DNA from: Fermentimonas sp.
Lineage (GTDB): Bacteria > Bacteroidota > Bacteroidia > Bacteroidales > Dysgonomonadaceae
Direction of reading: 5' to 3'
Assembly: GCA_015478775.1 (NCBI GenBank)
Contig: JADMKP010000008.1
Location: 434,076-498,075, forward strand
DNA length: 64,000 bases
Part shown: positions 19,175 through 29,015 of the stretch, piece after piece
Layout: each line of letters begins with the position of its first letter
Numbering within the stretch: position 1 is the stretch's first letter
Position numbers and translations under genes: made by a program
Notes under the pieces: generated by a model
Databases searched by the model: none
Told to the model about the DNA's origin: nothing
Seen by the model: only the letters and a program-made list of their open reading frames with translations

Positions 19175-20266
19175 CTATTCTTCAGCAGTCAAATCAAGAG
19201 TCTCATCCTCCCTGCTTCTATCAAAGAACATCTTCTTGAGTGGGTTCTTACGTGCTTCGTCGTAATTAAATCTATTTCTAAATATATCTATTGCCATATA
19301 AATGGCCTGACGAAACGACTCTTCCGAAGCCTCATTCTTACCGGCTATATTATAAGCAGTGCCATGGTCGGGCGAAGTGCGCACAATTGACAAACCGCCG
19401 GTTACATTAACCCCCATTTCCATTGCCATGGTTTTAAACGGAATTAGTCCCTGATCGTGATACATAGCCAATATTGCATCAAATTCCTTAAGGCGACCAC
19501 TTCCAAAGAAACCGTCGGCTGCAAAAGGTCCTGCACACAATATCCACTCATCCTGAGCTTCTCTTACAACAGGAGCAATAATCTCATTCTCTTCTGTTCC
19601 AAGCAAGCCATTCTCACCGGCATGAGGGTTTAAACCTAGTACCGCAATGCGTGGTGCATCTATGCTGAAGTCGCGCTTAAGCGTTTGATTAAGTGTTCTA
19701 AGTTTCTCAGCAATAAGCTCCTTGGATAACATCGAAGAAACATCTTTAAGTGGAACGTGTGTAGTTACTAGTGCCACCTTCAATGTCTCTGTTGCCATTA
19801 TCATCAATGCCTTCTCTCCATTTTCAGAAAAACGCTCTTCCAAAAACTCTGTATGTCCGGGAAATTTAAAGTTATCGCTCTGTATTGTATCTTTATTTAT
19901 TGGAAGTGTAACCAATAGATCAATTTTATTTTCCTTTAAATCTTTAGTTGCACAATCAAGTGCAATATAGGCTGCTTCTCCTGCATCGGCAGTTGCTTTG
20001 CCAATTTCAATTCTGGTTTCTTCTTTAACACAGTTTACCAAATTCACCTTTCCTTCTCTTGCTTCATCAGCATGAGAAATGATATTGAAATTAACCGTGT
20101 CATTATTTAGTACTTTACGATGATAGGAGGCGGATTTTGAAGATCCGTATATTATTGGTATAAACAACTCCAGGAGGCGTGTATCGACAAAAGTCTTTAA
20201 TAGTATTTCGTAACTTATGCCATTAACATCTCCATGTGTAATGCCTACTCTTATTAATTCTGACAT
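19175..20266 (-). CDS. pdxA: 4-hydroxythreonine-4-phosphate dehydrogenase
   Basis: A 363-residue PdxA-family enzyme. Metal-binding histidines lie in FPGHTEFL, GLNPHAGENG and AMYHDQGLIPFK, the three conserved positions of the family. It oxidises 4-phosphohydroxy-threonine to 3-amino-1-hydroxyacetone 1-phosphate in the DXP-dependent pyridoxal phosphate pathway. The C-terminus carries a short acidic tail. It is 33 bp downstream of the DUF4837 gene and probably cotranscribed with it. The PdxA2-type paralogues for sugar acids have a different context, so vitamin B6 synthesis is the likely role. Confidence 0.93.
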   Translation of the reverse strand: MSELIRVGITHGDVNGISYEILLKTFVDTRLLELFIPIIYGSSKSASYHRKVLNNDTVNFNIISHADEAREGKVNLVNCVKEETRIEIGKATADAGEAAYIALDCATKDLKENKIDLLVTLPINKDTIQSDNFKFPGHTEFLEERFSENGEKALMIMATETLKVALVTTHVPLKDVSSMLSKELIAEKLRTLNQTLKRDFSIDAPRIAVLGLNPHAGENGLLGTEENEIIAPVVREAQDEWILCAGPFAADGFFGSGRLKEFDAILAMYHDQGLIPFKTMAMEMGVNVTGGLSIVRTSPDHGTAYNIAGKNEASEESFRQAIYMAIDIFRNRFNYDEARKNPLKKMFFDRSREDETLDLTAEE

Positions 20267-20299
20267 GTATATAATTTTATATTTTCTATGTGTATGGCT

Positions 20300-21304
20300 T
20301 TATTTACTCCCTACAAAAACATCTTCAGGCTCAGGCATGCTAATTGTGTAAAATGATGCTTCCAGGTTTCTCATCAGGTTGCGCTTATTCATTTCGGGTG
20401 CATAAACATATGCTTCTACCACCACCACCATACCGGTGTTTTCGTTAACAAATGCCTGCATCACAAACGGACCGCCCATCATATCGTTAGTCATTTCCCA
20501 CAATCCGCGCAACTCGGCACGAAATATACCATTAACTTCCATTGTTCTATAATCAGGTGTATATTCTGTGGAGGTGGTCATATTCGAGTTAAATGAACCG
20601 GTAATATATTTACCTAAATATTGATTGCGTACACTTAATAATGACTCTTTTTCAAATACGCGTTCTGAGTCGTATGGAAACTGATATATAACCAAATCCT
20701 GTCGACCTCTTCCAGCGTTATTAGTTCCCCATAGGAAGTTTGTGAACTCCTCAAAATTTACTATCCCCTTTGGTATGTGTATGTTAATTCCAAACATCTG
20801 TTGTGCTCTTGCCGATGGGCTTTTAATTTCACTCATCAGCCATTTACCATTTCGTTCTAGTTCTTTTGTAATAAAATAGTCGAGAATAGTAGCACTATTT
20901 TCAGTTACATAGTTAGCAAATGCAGTACTGTCGGAAGCATTTATATTCATAATTACTTGCCCTCTGGCATATTTGTCTATATCTGCAGCAAATTTGGGCT
21001 GACTGTACATTGGCGATATATCAGGAATAATAATATTTCGTGCCATTTTGATCGTGCTGCTAAAATTCTCTGGTGTAATTTGAATAATTCTGAAGTTTGG
21101 CTCAGGTTGAGGAAGTCCCTTCACGTTTGAGTTAAGTACCTCAAACAGTGCTCTTCCAGCTTCTCCCTGCCAAGAGTGATCGTCCATGATTACAAGAATT
21201 TCATTATTTGCACCTGATGCAGACATAAATCCACCAGCACTATCGCACGATGTAAATAATATTACTGTTGCCAAAATTGTTAAAAGACCTGCAAACTGTT
21301 TCAT
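20300..21304 (-). CDS. DUF4837-family lipoprotein
   Basis: A 334-residue protein with a lipoprotein signal peptide (MKQFAGLLTILATVILFTSC; lipobox cysteine C20). The remainder matches DUF4837 as remembered: an ILVIMDDHSWQGEAG segment, then two similar halves rich in aromatic residues, ending MNKRNLMRNLEASFYTISMPEP. Its function is unknown; anchoring in a periplasm-facing or surface membrane leaflet is expected. It lies between rlmN and pdxA on the same strand with its own -7 box upstream. Confidence 0.75.
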   Translation of the reverse strand: MKQFAGLLTILATVILFTSCDSAGGFMSASGANNEILVIMDDHSWQGEAGRALFEVLNSNVKGLPQPEPNFRIIQITPENFSSTIKMARNIIIPDISPMYSQPKFAADIDKYARGQVIMNINASDSTAFANYVTENSATILDYFITKELERNGKWLMSEIKSPSARAQQMFGINIHIPKGIVNFEEFTNFLWGTNNAGRGRQDLVIYQFPYDSERVFEKESLLSVRNQYLGKYITGSFNSNMTTSTEYTPDYRTMEVNGIFRAELRGLWEMTNDMMGGPFVMQAFVNENTGMVVVVEAYVYAPEMNKRNLMRNLEASFYTISMPEPEDVFVGSK

Positions 21305-21347
21305 GACTATATTTTTTGTAATTAAATTACACCACTACTTAATTTAG

Positions 21348-21355
21348 CAAATATA
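21348..21355 (-). promoter_or_regulatory. -7 box TATATTTG upstream of the DUF4837-pdxA pair
   Basis: On the minus strand TATATTTG fits TAnnTTTG and lies 43 nt before the DUF4837 start codon. No clear TTTG -33 box is seen at 19-21 nt, so it may be weak. Confidence 0.45.
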
Positions 21356-21373
21356 CTATAAAAAATGAATTTA

Positions 21374-22405
21374 CTAGCTCTTCTCATTAACTTTTGCAGT
21401 AGTAAGCATTCCGCAAGCTGCAAATATATCCTCTCCCCTAGATGCTCTAATAGTACTTATAAACCCTTTGGCGGTAAGGAAATCGCGAAACTTAATCATA
21501 TTTTCATCAGTAGAGGGCTTAAGTTTACTCATAGGAATTACGTGAAAACGAATCAGGTTAATCCTGCAATCTAACCCCGCTAGTAACTTAGTTAGTTCCC
21601 TTGCATAGAGTAGCGAATCATTAACCCCATCAAACATAATATATTCAAAAGACAGTCTACGTTGATGACTCCAGTCGTGGTCCCTAAGCAAATCTATAAC
21701 AGAAGTAATGGGAGCCGATTTTTCGATAGGCATAATCTCCAGTCGCTGTTCCGGGATAGGATTATGCAAGCTAATAGCCAGATGACATTTGCTATCCTCC
21801 AAGAAACGACGCAGGTTTGAAGTTAATCCAATAGTAGAAAGCGTAATCCTTTTAGGACTCCAGGCCAAACCATATTCAGCCATTAATAAATCAGACGCCT
21901 TACTCACTTGCTTATAGTTGTCGAGCGGCTCTCCCATACCCATAAACACCAAATTGGTGATTTTTTCTGAATCGGGTACAGAGTATACCTGATTTAGAAT
22001 CTCATTTGCAGAAAGGTTATCCACAAAGCCCATCTTGCCCGTCATGCAGAAGTCGCAATTCATCTTACACCCCACTTGCGACGACACACAAATTGTAAGC
22101 CTTTCATCTTCGGGGATGGTAACTGTTTCTATAAACTTACCAGTTGCCGTTCTAAACAACATCTTGCGCGTACCATCAACCGAAGTTTTAACATCCAACG
22201 GCTCTGTTCTTCCAACATCGTATTTCTCAGAAATAATCTCCCTGTTTTTAAGCGAAATATTGGTCATTTCTTCAATACTCTTCACACGCTTCATGTACAC
22301 CCAGTCGGCAATTTGCTTAGCTGTAAACTTAGGTAGATTAAGTTCTGTAACGCATTCATTAATTTCGGCTTGCGTCATTCCGAGAAAATATTTTTTCTGT
22401 TCCAT
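21374..22405 (-). CDS. rlmN: 23S rRNA (adenine2503-C2)/tRNA (adenine37-C2) methyltransferase RlmN
   Basis: A 343-residue radical SAM enzyme. The cluster motif CKMNCDFC has the CxxxCxxC spacing and is followed by MTGKMGF. The C-terminal RGEDIFAACG holds the second catalytic cysteine that forms the protein-RNA intermediate, and GEPLDNY is the SAM-binding GEP motif. RlmN methylates A2503 of 23S rRNA and A37 of some tRNAs. Absence of a Cfr-type signature and the housekeeping context favour RlmN over the resistance paralogue Cfr. First gene of a minus-strand group with DUF4837 and pdxA. Confidence 0.95.
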   Translation of the reverse strand: MEQKKYFLGMTQAEINECVTELNLPKFTAKQIADWVYMKRVKSIEEMTNISLKNREIISEKYDVGRTEPLDVKTSVDGTRKMLFRTATGKFIETVTIPEDERLTICVSSQVGCKMNCDFCMTGKMGFVDNLSANEILNQVYSVPDSEKITNLVFMGMGEPLDNYKQVSKASDLLMAEYGLAWSPKRITLSTIGLTSNLRRFLEDSKCHLAISLHNPIPEQRLEIMPIEKSAPITSVIDLLRDHDWSHQRRLSFEYIMFDGVNDSLLYARELTKLLAGLDCRINLIRFHVIPMSKLKPSTDENMIKFRDFLTAKGFISTIRASRGEDIFAACGMLTTAKVNEKS

Positions 22406-22427
22406 CTATCTTACTTTAATTGAACTA

Positions 22428-22435
22428 CAAAGATA
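22428..22435 (-). promoter_or_regulatory. -7 box TATCTTTG of the rlmN promoter
   Basis: On the minus strand TATCTTTG is a full match to TAnnTTTG, 22 nt before the rlmN ATG, predicting a very short 5' UTR. A clear -33 TTTG is not visible. Confidence 0.55.
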
Positions 22436-22530
22436 CGGAGGATTTAATAAATTTGAGCATTGTAAATAAAAAGAGTGATTTTTTCTGCACAAAACAATAG
22501 TTATTTGTCAGTATCAATTGCTAACAAAGT

Positions 22531-22587
22531 CCCAACCAAGTCTTGATTCTCAACGAAATTTTCGAGGAGGATCAGGACTTGGTTGGG
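22531..22587. repeat. isolated long hairpin (17-bp inverted repeat) in the rlmN/DUF5695 gap
   Basis: CCCAACCAAGTCTTGAT (22531-22547) is the reverse complement of 22571-22587 except for one G-U pair. The 23-nt loop contains a small palindrome, CGAAATTTTCG (22553-22563). It lies between divergent genes and has no T run, so it is not an ordinary terminator. It could be a repeat-element copy or a structured RNA. Apart from this, the rlmN -7 box and a possible lipoprotein remnant, the 487-bp gap 22406-22892 shows nothing else. Confidence 0.6.
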
Positions 22588-22772
22588 GGATGTGGCGATT
22601 TTGGGGTAGCGTTGGTACAGACATTTAATATAGTGGTTTGTTTTATTATTTAGAGAATATTTTCATATTATTGGAAGAATGTTTCAATTACCCTTTATTT
22701 TACTTTATTTTGCAAAGTACTCTAATTTTTAAAAATTTCAACTTATTAATATAAAAGAAAATATCATGAAAA

Positions 22773-22892
22773 ATGTCTGTGATTTTGTGTTTAATCTTGC
22801 TTTTTAGTTGGTGTGGAAATCAAAAAAATGAAACTGAAATACAGACAAATTGTCGGCTGAAGAAATGGAAGATAAAATATAATAAATTAGAA
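22773..22892 (+). pseudogene. possible decayed lipoprotein start upstream of the DUF5695 gene
   Basis: An open frame from ATG 22773 encodes a hydrophobic stretch ending FSWCGNQKNE, resembling a lipoprotein signal peptide followed by an Asn/Glu-rich linker. It runs straight into the next gene, which has its own signal peptide at 22893. In another frame the end reads LSAEEMEDKI then stop (near 22849-22881), as though a small gene had been frameshifted. This is weak evidence; it may also be non-coding leader. Confidence 0.2.
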
Positions 22893-25595
22893 ATGAGTCA
22901 AAACAAAATTATAGCTTTACTTTTATTAGTATTCTTTGTTTTTCAAACATATTCACAATCAGTTTGGGAGAGAATTGCCGAGAGACCAACAACACTGCAA
23001 TTGGATAAAGGTGAATCTAAATTCACAACTAATTCCTTTAAAATTTCATTAGTGAATGCTTCTCAAACCGTGAAAAATCTCTCGCCTTTATCTGATACAA
23101 CATTTGACTATACACCGGCTGATCGTATCATGCAAAGAGACAAAGATGGTTTATATCACTTGGGTGATTTAAACATTATATTAAAAAAAGAGGGGGAGAA
23201 CGAATGGAAACGTTATTCAACTGCAGAGCAACGTAAGCCGATAGAAAAATTGCCCGTAAAAGAAAATATACTTGCAGCAGCAGATCTTACAGCAACACTA
23301 GCCGACTGTATTCCGGTCACTATTAAAAGGTTCTGGGAGACAATTGATGGTGATTTGGTTTTACGTTTTCAGATTACAAACAACTCTACACAAAAAGTGG
23401 AAATTGGATCGCTAGGTATTCCTATGATATTCAACAATATACTAGAAGGGAAAAGTCTTGATGAGGCTCATCATGACAATGTGTTTTTCGACCCATATAT
23501 CGGTCAGGATGCAGGATACCTACAAGTAAATCGTCTGCATGGTAAAGGAGGTAGTCTGTTGGTACTTCCACATCAAAATGCAGGTTTCGAGGCATACAAT
23601 CCTCTAAATGATGATCCAACTCCTAAAGGTGTAGTTTTTGAAGGATTTCATGAGTGGTTAATTCATAGCAAAGCTAATGCAGAAATGGATTGGATGGGAG
23701 TGGAGCAATGGAATGAACCCACTTCTACAATCCTTGCACCTAGCGAGGTGAAGGACTTTTCTTTAAAGTTTGTAATGGCGCCTTCAATTCGTGAGATTGA
23801 AAATAAGTTGATTGAGGAGCAAAAACCAGTAGCTATTAGTCTTCCAGGTTATATCATCCCCTTAAATGAGAAAAGCAGTCTTTTTATAAAATATCCGCAT
23901 AAAGTTTCTGAGATAACTATACATCCGGAAGAAGCATTGAAAATTAAACATAAAGGCGAAACGGCCAATGGGTGGTTGGAGTTTGAAGTTATAGGAAACA
24001 GGTGGGGCAGAGCTAGATTATCTATAGTTTATGAAGATCAGTCATTGCAAACTATCAATTATAAGGTGATTAAATCACAAGAGCAAGTTGTAAAAGATTT
24101 GGGTAATTTTCTTACAACTGAGCAGTGGTACGAAAATGATAATGACCCTTTTGGACGATCGCCTTCGGTTATGAATTACGACTATGATAAAAAAGAAATA
24201 CTAACTCAGGAGCGTCGTTCTTGGTTTGTTGGTCTTAGTGATGAAGCAGGTGCCGGTAGCTGGCTTGCAGCAATCATGAAGCAGTTGATTCAACCTGATA
24301 AAAGTGAAGTAAATATGTTGAAAAGGTTCATGAATGAAACTCTTAAAGGGGGTATTCAGCATGATTCAGACTCCACAAAATATGGAGTTCGGAAGAGTCT
24401 CTTTTACTATGAGCCTGAGCTAATGCCCGAGAGTACATATTCAGATTCAATTCAATTTAGAGGATGGGAAGCTTGGTCTATAGAAAATGCAGAGGATCTG
24501 GGGAGATCTTACAACTATCCACACGTGGCAGCTGCTCATTGGGTAATGTATCATCTGGGAAGAAACCGAGGATATAATGACATAGATTGGAGGCTCAGTC
24601 TAGAAAATGCTTACCACACATCAATTGCAATGATGAGTTTTGCGCCATATTATGCTCAGTTCGGACAAATGGAAGGGTCGGTATTCCTCTACATCCTTTT
24701 GGATTTACAACGTGAAGGATTTTTAGAAATGGCATCTAACCTAGAATCTGAAATGAAAAAACGAGCCGATCATTGGAATTCATTAGAATATCCATTTGGA
24801 AGTGAGATGCCTTGGGATTCTACAGGACAAGAAGAAGTTTATATGTGGACATCATATTTTGGATATGACGATAAAGCAGATGTTACTCTAAATGCGATTC
24901 TTGCTTACATGCCAACGGTGCCTCATTGGGGTTATAATGGCAGTGCGCGTAGGTATTGGGACTTTGTATATGGTGGTAAGCTTGCAAGAATAGAGAGACA
25001 GTTACATCATTATGGGTCAGGGTTAAATGCAATACCAGTGCTGGATGCTTATAAAAATAATCTTGATGATTTTTATCTTTTGCGTGTAGGGCATGCCGGT
25101 TCTATGGGACCATTGGCCAATATAACTCAAGAAGGATTTGCTCCGGCTGCTTTCCATTCTTATCCTTCAACACTTGATATAGATGGTTATACATGCGACT
25201 ATGGAAGTGGATTCTATGGGTATGCTGTAAACTCTTCAACATATATCTATAATCACCTCGAATTTGGATGGATTGCCTTTAGTGGTAACTTAACACAAAT
25301 GGGCGATTGGATAAGTACCGAGATAACCACTGCGGGGAAAAACAGGGTTTTCATTACACCTGAAGCTTTGAAAATAGAATCAGTGTCTGGAAAGATAGTA
25401 CGGGTTGATTACAATACTGCTTCAAAAGAAGTTGTCTTAGAATATGAAGGTGATTTTCTATTTGACATAACAGTTCCTGAAGGGAAAAAGATTTCGACAG
25501 ATAAAGGATTGATTAAAAATGAAAGGAGATATTATGAAATCAAATCAAAAAAGGGGGTAAAGTCTGTGGTTAGATTTAAGATTGAAAATATTTAG
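22893..25595 (+). CDS. secreted DUF5695-like protein, putative glycan-active enzyme
   Basis: A 900-residue protein with a Sec signal peptide (hydrophobic core about residues 5-18, cleavage near QTYSQS). The start at 22893 is chosen because the signal peptide begins there; the longer in-frame ATG at 22773 would bury it. The sequence resembles the Bacteroidota family DUF5695, with an N-terminal beta-rich half and a helical C-terminal half rich in Trp, Tyr and Gly (VPHWGYNGSARRYWDF, LLRVGHAG, CDYGSGFYGYAV). Such layout is common in (alpha/alpha)6-barrel glycosidases and lyases, but no catalytic residue can be assigned. It is 78 bp upstream of a beta-L-arabinofuranosidase gene, suggesting a role on the same glycan. 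Confidence 0.6.
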   Translation: MSQNKIIALLLLVFFVFQTYSQSVWERIAERPTTLQLDKGESKFTTNSFKISLVNASQTVKNLSPLSDTTFDYTPADRIMQRDKDGLYHLGDLNIILKKEGENEWKRYSTAEQRKPIEKLPVKENILAAADLTATLADCIPVTIKRFWETIDGDLVLRFQITNNSTQKVEIGSLGIPMIFNNILEGKSLDEAHHDNVFFDPYIGQDAGYLQVNRLHGKGGSLLVLPHQNAGFEAYNPLNDDPTPKGVVFEGFHEWLIHSKANAEMDWMGVEQWNEPTSTILAPSEVKDFSLKFVMAPSIREIENKLIEEQKPVAISLPGYIIPLNEKSSLFIKYPHKVSEITIHPEEALKIKHKGETANGWLEFEVIGNRWGRARLSIVYEDQSLQTINYKVIKSQEQVVKDLGNFLTTEQWYENDNDPFGRSPSVMNYDYDKKEILTQERRSWFVGLSDEAGAGSWLAAIMKQLIQPDKSEVNMLKRFMNETLKGGIQHDSDSTKYGVRKSLFYYEPELMPESTYSDSIQFRGWEAWSIENAEDLGRSYNYPHVAAAHWVMYHLGRNRGYNDIDWRLSLENAYHTSIAMMSFAPYYAQFGQMEGSVFLYILLDLQREGFLEMASNLESEMKKRADHWNSLEYPFGSEMPWDSTGQEEVYMWTSYFGYDDKADVTLNAILAYMPTVPHWGYNGSARRYWDFVYGGKLARIERQLHHYGSGLNAIPVLDAYKNNLDDFYLLRVGHAGSMGPLANITQEGFAPAAFHSYPSTLDIDGYTCDYGSGFYGYAVNSSTYIYNHLEFGWIAFSGNLTQMGDWISTEITTAGKNRVFITPEALKIESVSGKIVRVDYNTASKEVVLEYEGDFLFDITVPEGKKISTDKGLIKNERRYYEIKSKKGVKSVVRFKIENI

Positions 25596-25673
25596 TTTTC
25601 AAAATAAAATTGTTTTATTTTCTGTATGCCATTAATTGAATTATATTATGTTAGATAAAGAAGTTAATTTACT

Positions 25674-28600
25674 ATGAAAATATCGAAATATACTGTCAAT
25701 CTGCTACTGCTTATTTTGTTTCTAAGTCCGATTCAAATGAAATCGTCAAGTTTAATTATTTCACAGAATATTGCTCAGAATGATTCTAAAAGAATTGTAA
25801 AGGTCGAAAAGGTTTCTTTGAATTCTCCTGAAGGAACTGTTCCCAGGCTGCCCTATCAAGTTTGGGTGACTTATTCTGACAGTAAGTCGGAGTGGAGACA
25901 AGTTAAATGGTCTAATGCGGCACGAAATGTAGAAGAAGAACAAGCAGATTCTAGCAAATATCCAGTTGGCAGTATATACAAAATTGAAGGCTTTATAATT
26001 GGTGATAACAGTAAAGTCGACGGTTATCCTCTTTCGGCAGAGATTAACGTAATTAAAGTAGGTCATAATGTACCTTCAAATATTCCAATTGCAGAAGCAG
26101 TGCCATTAAATAAAGTCTCAATTACTGGAGATAGTAGGCTTACTTCAAATAGGAATCTGGCAATACGGGAAATTATAAGCTGGGATGTGTCACAGCAACT
26201 TTACAATTATAGAGACACTTATGGTTTAAGTACAGAGGGTTATACAGTTTCAGAAGGTTGGGATTCTCCAACTACTAAATTAAAAGGTCACGGATCGGGT
26301 CATTATATGTCTGCTTTGGCTCAAGCTTTTGCGAGTGCAACTGATACCGAGCAGAAAGATCAATTGCGTAATAATATGACTCGCATGGTAAATGAATTAA
26401 GAGAATGCCAAGAAAGAACATTTGTATGGAATGAAGAGTTGGGGAGATATTGGGAAGCTCGTGATTTTGCACCTGAGGATGAATTAATTGAAATGAAAGG
26501 CAGCTGGAACGATTTTGATATTCATAAAACAGAGTGGAATAAATATGGATATGGTTATCTCAATGCAATTCCGGCACACCATGCAGCTCTTATTGAAATG
26601 TATCGCGCCTATAATAATGAAAACTGGGTGTGGGCTCCTTATTACTCTATTCACAAACAACTTGCGGGGCTAATTGATATTGCTCTTTATATTGATGATC
26701 GGGAAGTAGCCGACAAGGCTCTGCTTATTGCAAAAGATATGGGGCTATGGATTTGGAATCGATTACATTACCGTACTTATTTAAAATCTGAAGGAACTCA
26801 GGAGGAGCGTAGAACAAAGCCTGGTAATAGGTACGAGATGTGGAATATGTATATAGCAGGAGAGGATGGAGGAACGGGCGAGTCACTTGCACGTCTTGCC
26901 GAAATGACGAACGATACTATTGAGAAAGCAAAATTGTTAGAGGCTTCTACCTATTTTGATAGTCCTGCTTTTTATGATCCATTATCCATTAATATTGATG
27001 ATGTTCGCACTCGACATGCTAATCAGCATATTCCTAAGATAATTAGTGCACTTCGAAGCTTTAGAGGCAACAATGATCCATACTACTTTAATCTTTCAGA
27101 GAATTTCTGGCAACTGATTCAGGGTCGTTATCGATACGCCACAGGTGGTGTGGGTAATGGCGAAATGTTCAGACAGCCCTATACTCAAATACTAAGTATG
27201 GCTACTAATCCTGCACCTACTTTAAATGAGACTTGTTGCGCATACAATTTGGCAAAACTTACCAGAGATTTAAATTGTTTTAATCCGGATGATGCGAAGT
27301 ATATGGATTATTATGAGCGACTATTATTCAATCAACTAGTTGGTTCATTGCATCCTACAAAATATATGACTACTTATCAATATGCAGTTGGATTAAATGC
27401 TTCGAAACCATGGGGCAACAATACTCCTCACTCTACATGTTGTGGTGGAACTGGTTCTGAGAATCATGTTAAATATCAAGATGCAGCTTATTTTATTTCT
27501 GATAATACGCTTTGGGTAGCTCTTTATATGCCAACAACTATGAATTGGGATAAAAAAGGGATCACTATTGAGCAGGATTGCCTCTGGCCAGCCGAGAACT
27601 CAACTATTAAAGTAACTGAGGGAAGCGGAAGTTTTGAAATGAAGCTAAGAGTTCCATATTGGGCTACAGAAGGTTTTGAAATACTGTTAAATGGTTCTGC
27701 TATTTCTGATAAATACACTCCTAGTTCATATGCAACTATTCCACAACGTGTATGGTCTGAAGGCGATGTTATTGAAATTATAATGCCATTTACTAAGCAT
27801 ATTGATTGGGGTCCAGACAAAATGGAGACCTCGACTGCAGGGCAAAATCAGCCAAATAATCAACATGAACCTATGTGGGCAGGTACAATAATGTATGGTC
27901 CACTAGCCATGACTGCTACTGGTGTTAATAACTGGGAGGATGCAACTCTATCTATAGATTCTTATTTAGAATCAATTGTAATGAATGGGCCCAGTGGAGG
28001 CTCTTATGGTACTAACGGCAATATCTACACAATGAGTATTGGAGAAAAAATACTCGAACCCGACTATATCAGAGAGGAGAATTCTACACATTACTTCAGG
28101 ATAAATATTGTAGACGATATGATTGCAGAATTTAAAGATATGCTTAATTATAAGTTGGATGAAGTCTCTATTTTTAATTCTAAGAACTATTCAAGATCGT
28201 CTTTTAACAAACTAAAAAAGTCTATTGCGAAAGCCAAAAAACTGGTTAGATCAGATAAAGCTACTCAAAGAGAGATTACAGATCAGATAGCATTAATAAA
28301 TCAAAATGTGAACGATTTGCAGTCGGTACGACTCGATAAGTCTCAGCTATCGTCTTTAATATCAAAAGCGGAGTTGAAAGATTCAGCTGACTATACTTGG
28401 GATAAATATCTTGCACTTCATATGGCAATTGTATCTGCCAAAGAGATTTATGAAACTACAGAATCTCAATTGCATGTGGACAAACAAATTATTAATCTAC
28501 ATAAAGCACTTAACGATCTGGTATTTGCGCATAATATTGAAAAGGGTAAACTTAATGAAGTGATTACTCTTGCTTTGGAGAGGAAACAAAATCAAGATGC

Positions 28601-28988
28601 TTGGAATGCACTTACTGTAAAGGTGCCAGAGCATTCTCCATGGGCGCCGCACGGTTTTAGACGCCTTCTTTTTAATCTTCGTGAGGCACAATCTGTTTAT
28701 CAGAATAGTGATAAAAAGTATAATCAGAATGAGACAAACTTAGCAGCTTCTGCTCTCAGTTCAGCTATTAATAGTATGAGGCCGGGTAATTTACCTGAAC
28801 CGGAAGATCTTTATCCACTTTCCACACTATTAAGACAAGCAGATAGGGTAATTTCAGCTGAAGAAAATCAAAATCTTATTGATGCTATTGAATATGGGAA
28901 GATGGTTGTCTCTTATGTAAATGATGGAAGTGGCACACATGATATGATAAAAAATGCTACTGATAGACTAAGATCAGCAATTAATTAA
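25674..28988 (+). CDS. secreted beta-L-arabinofuranosidase, GH127/GH146 type, with Ig-like and FIVAR domains
   Basis: An 1104-residue secreted enzyme. After the signal peptide comes a bacterial Ig-like domain (about residues 38-130), then a DUF1680-type (alpha/alpha)6 barrel. The Zn-thiolate site of GH127 is recognisable: E519 and C521 in NETCCAYN, and C589-C590 in STCCGG, matching Glu338, Cys340, Cys417 and Cys418 of HypBA1, where Cys417 is the nucleophile. C589 is therefore the likely nucleophile here. From about residue 830 onward there are helical FIVAR-like modules, probably for binding. It would release L-arabinofuranose in beta linkage from plant glycans such as extensin arabinosides or pectins. 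Assignment to GH127 versus GH146 is not possible by eye. Confidence 0.85.
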   Translation: MKISKYTVNLLLLILFLSPIQMKSSSLIISQNIAQNDSKRIVKVEKVSLNSPEGTVPRLPYQVWVTYSDSKSEWRQVKWSNAARNVEEEQADSSKYPVGSIYKIEGFIIGDNSKVDGYPLSAEINVIKVGHNVPSNIPIAEAVPLNKVSITGDSRLTSNRNLAIREIISWDVSQQLYNYRDTYGLSTEGYTVSEGWDSPTTKLKGHGSGHYMSALAQAFASATDTEQKDQLRNNMTRMVNELRECQERTFVWNEELGRYWEARDFAPEDELIEMKGSWNDFDIHKTEWNKYGYGYLNAIPAHHAALIEMYRAYNNENWVWAPYYSIHKQLAGLIDIALYIDDREVADKALLIAKDMGLWIWNRLHYRTYLKSEGTQEERRTKPGNRYEMWNMYIAGEDGGTGESLARLAEMTNDTIEKAKLLEASTYFDSPAFYDPLSINIDDVRTRHANQHIPKIISALRSFRGNNDPYYFNLSENFWQLIQGRYRYATGGVGNGEMFRQPYTQILSMATNPAPTLNETCCAYNLAKLTRDLNCFNPDDAKYMDYYERLLFNQLVGSLHPTKYMTTYQYAVGLNASKPWGNNTPHSTCCGGTGSENHVKYQDAAYFISDNTLWVALYMPTTMNWDKKGITIEQDCLWPAENSTIKVTEGSGSFEMKLRVPYWATEGFEILLNGSAISDKYTPSSYATIPQRVWSEGDVIEIIMPFTKHIDWGPDKMETSTAGQNQPNNQHEPMWAGTIMYGPLAMTATGVNNWEDATLSIDSYLESIVMNGPSGGSYGTNGNIYTMSIGEKILEPDYIREENSTHYFRINIVDDMIAEFKDMLNYKLDEVSIFNSKNYSRSSFNKLKKSIAKAKKLVRSDKATQREITDQIALINQNVNDLQSVRLDKSQLSSLISKAELKDSADYTWDKYLALHMAIVSAKEIYETTESQLHVDKQIINLHKALNDLVFAHNIEKGKLNEVITLALERKQNQDAWNALTVKVPEHSPWAPHGFRRLLFNLREAQSVYQNSDKKYNQNETNLAASALSSAINSMRPGNLPEPEDLYPLSTLLRQADRVISAEENQNLIDAIEYGKMVVSYVNDGSGTHDMIKNATDRLRSAIN

Positions 28989-29015
28989 AACTGAAATTGA
29001 TAATTATTTAATAAA

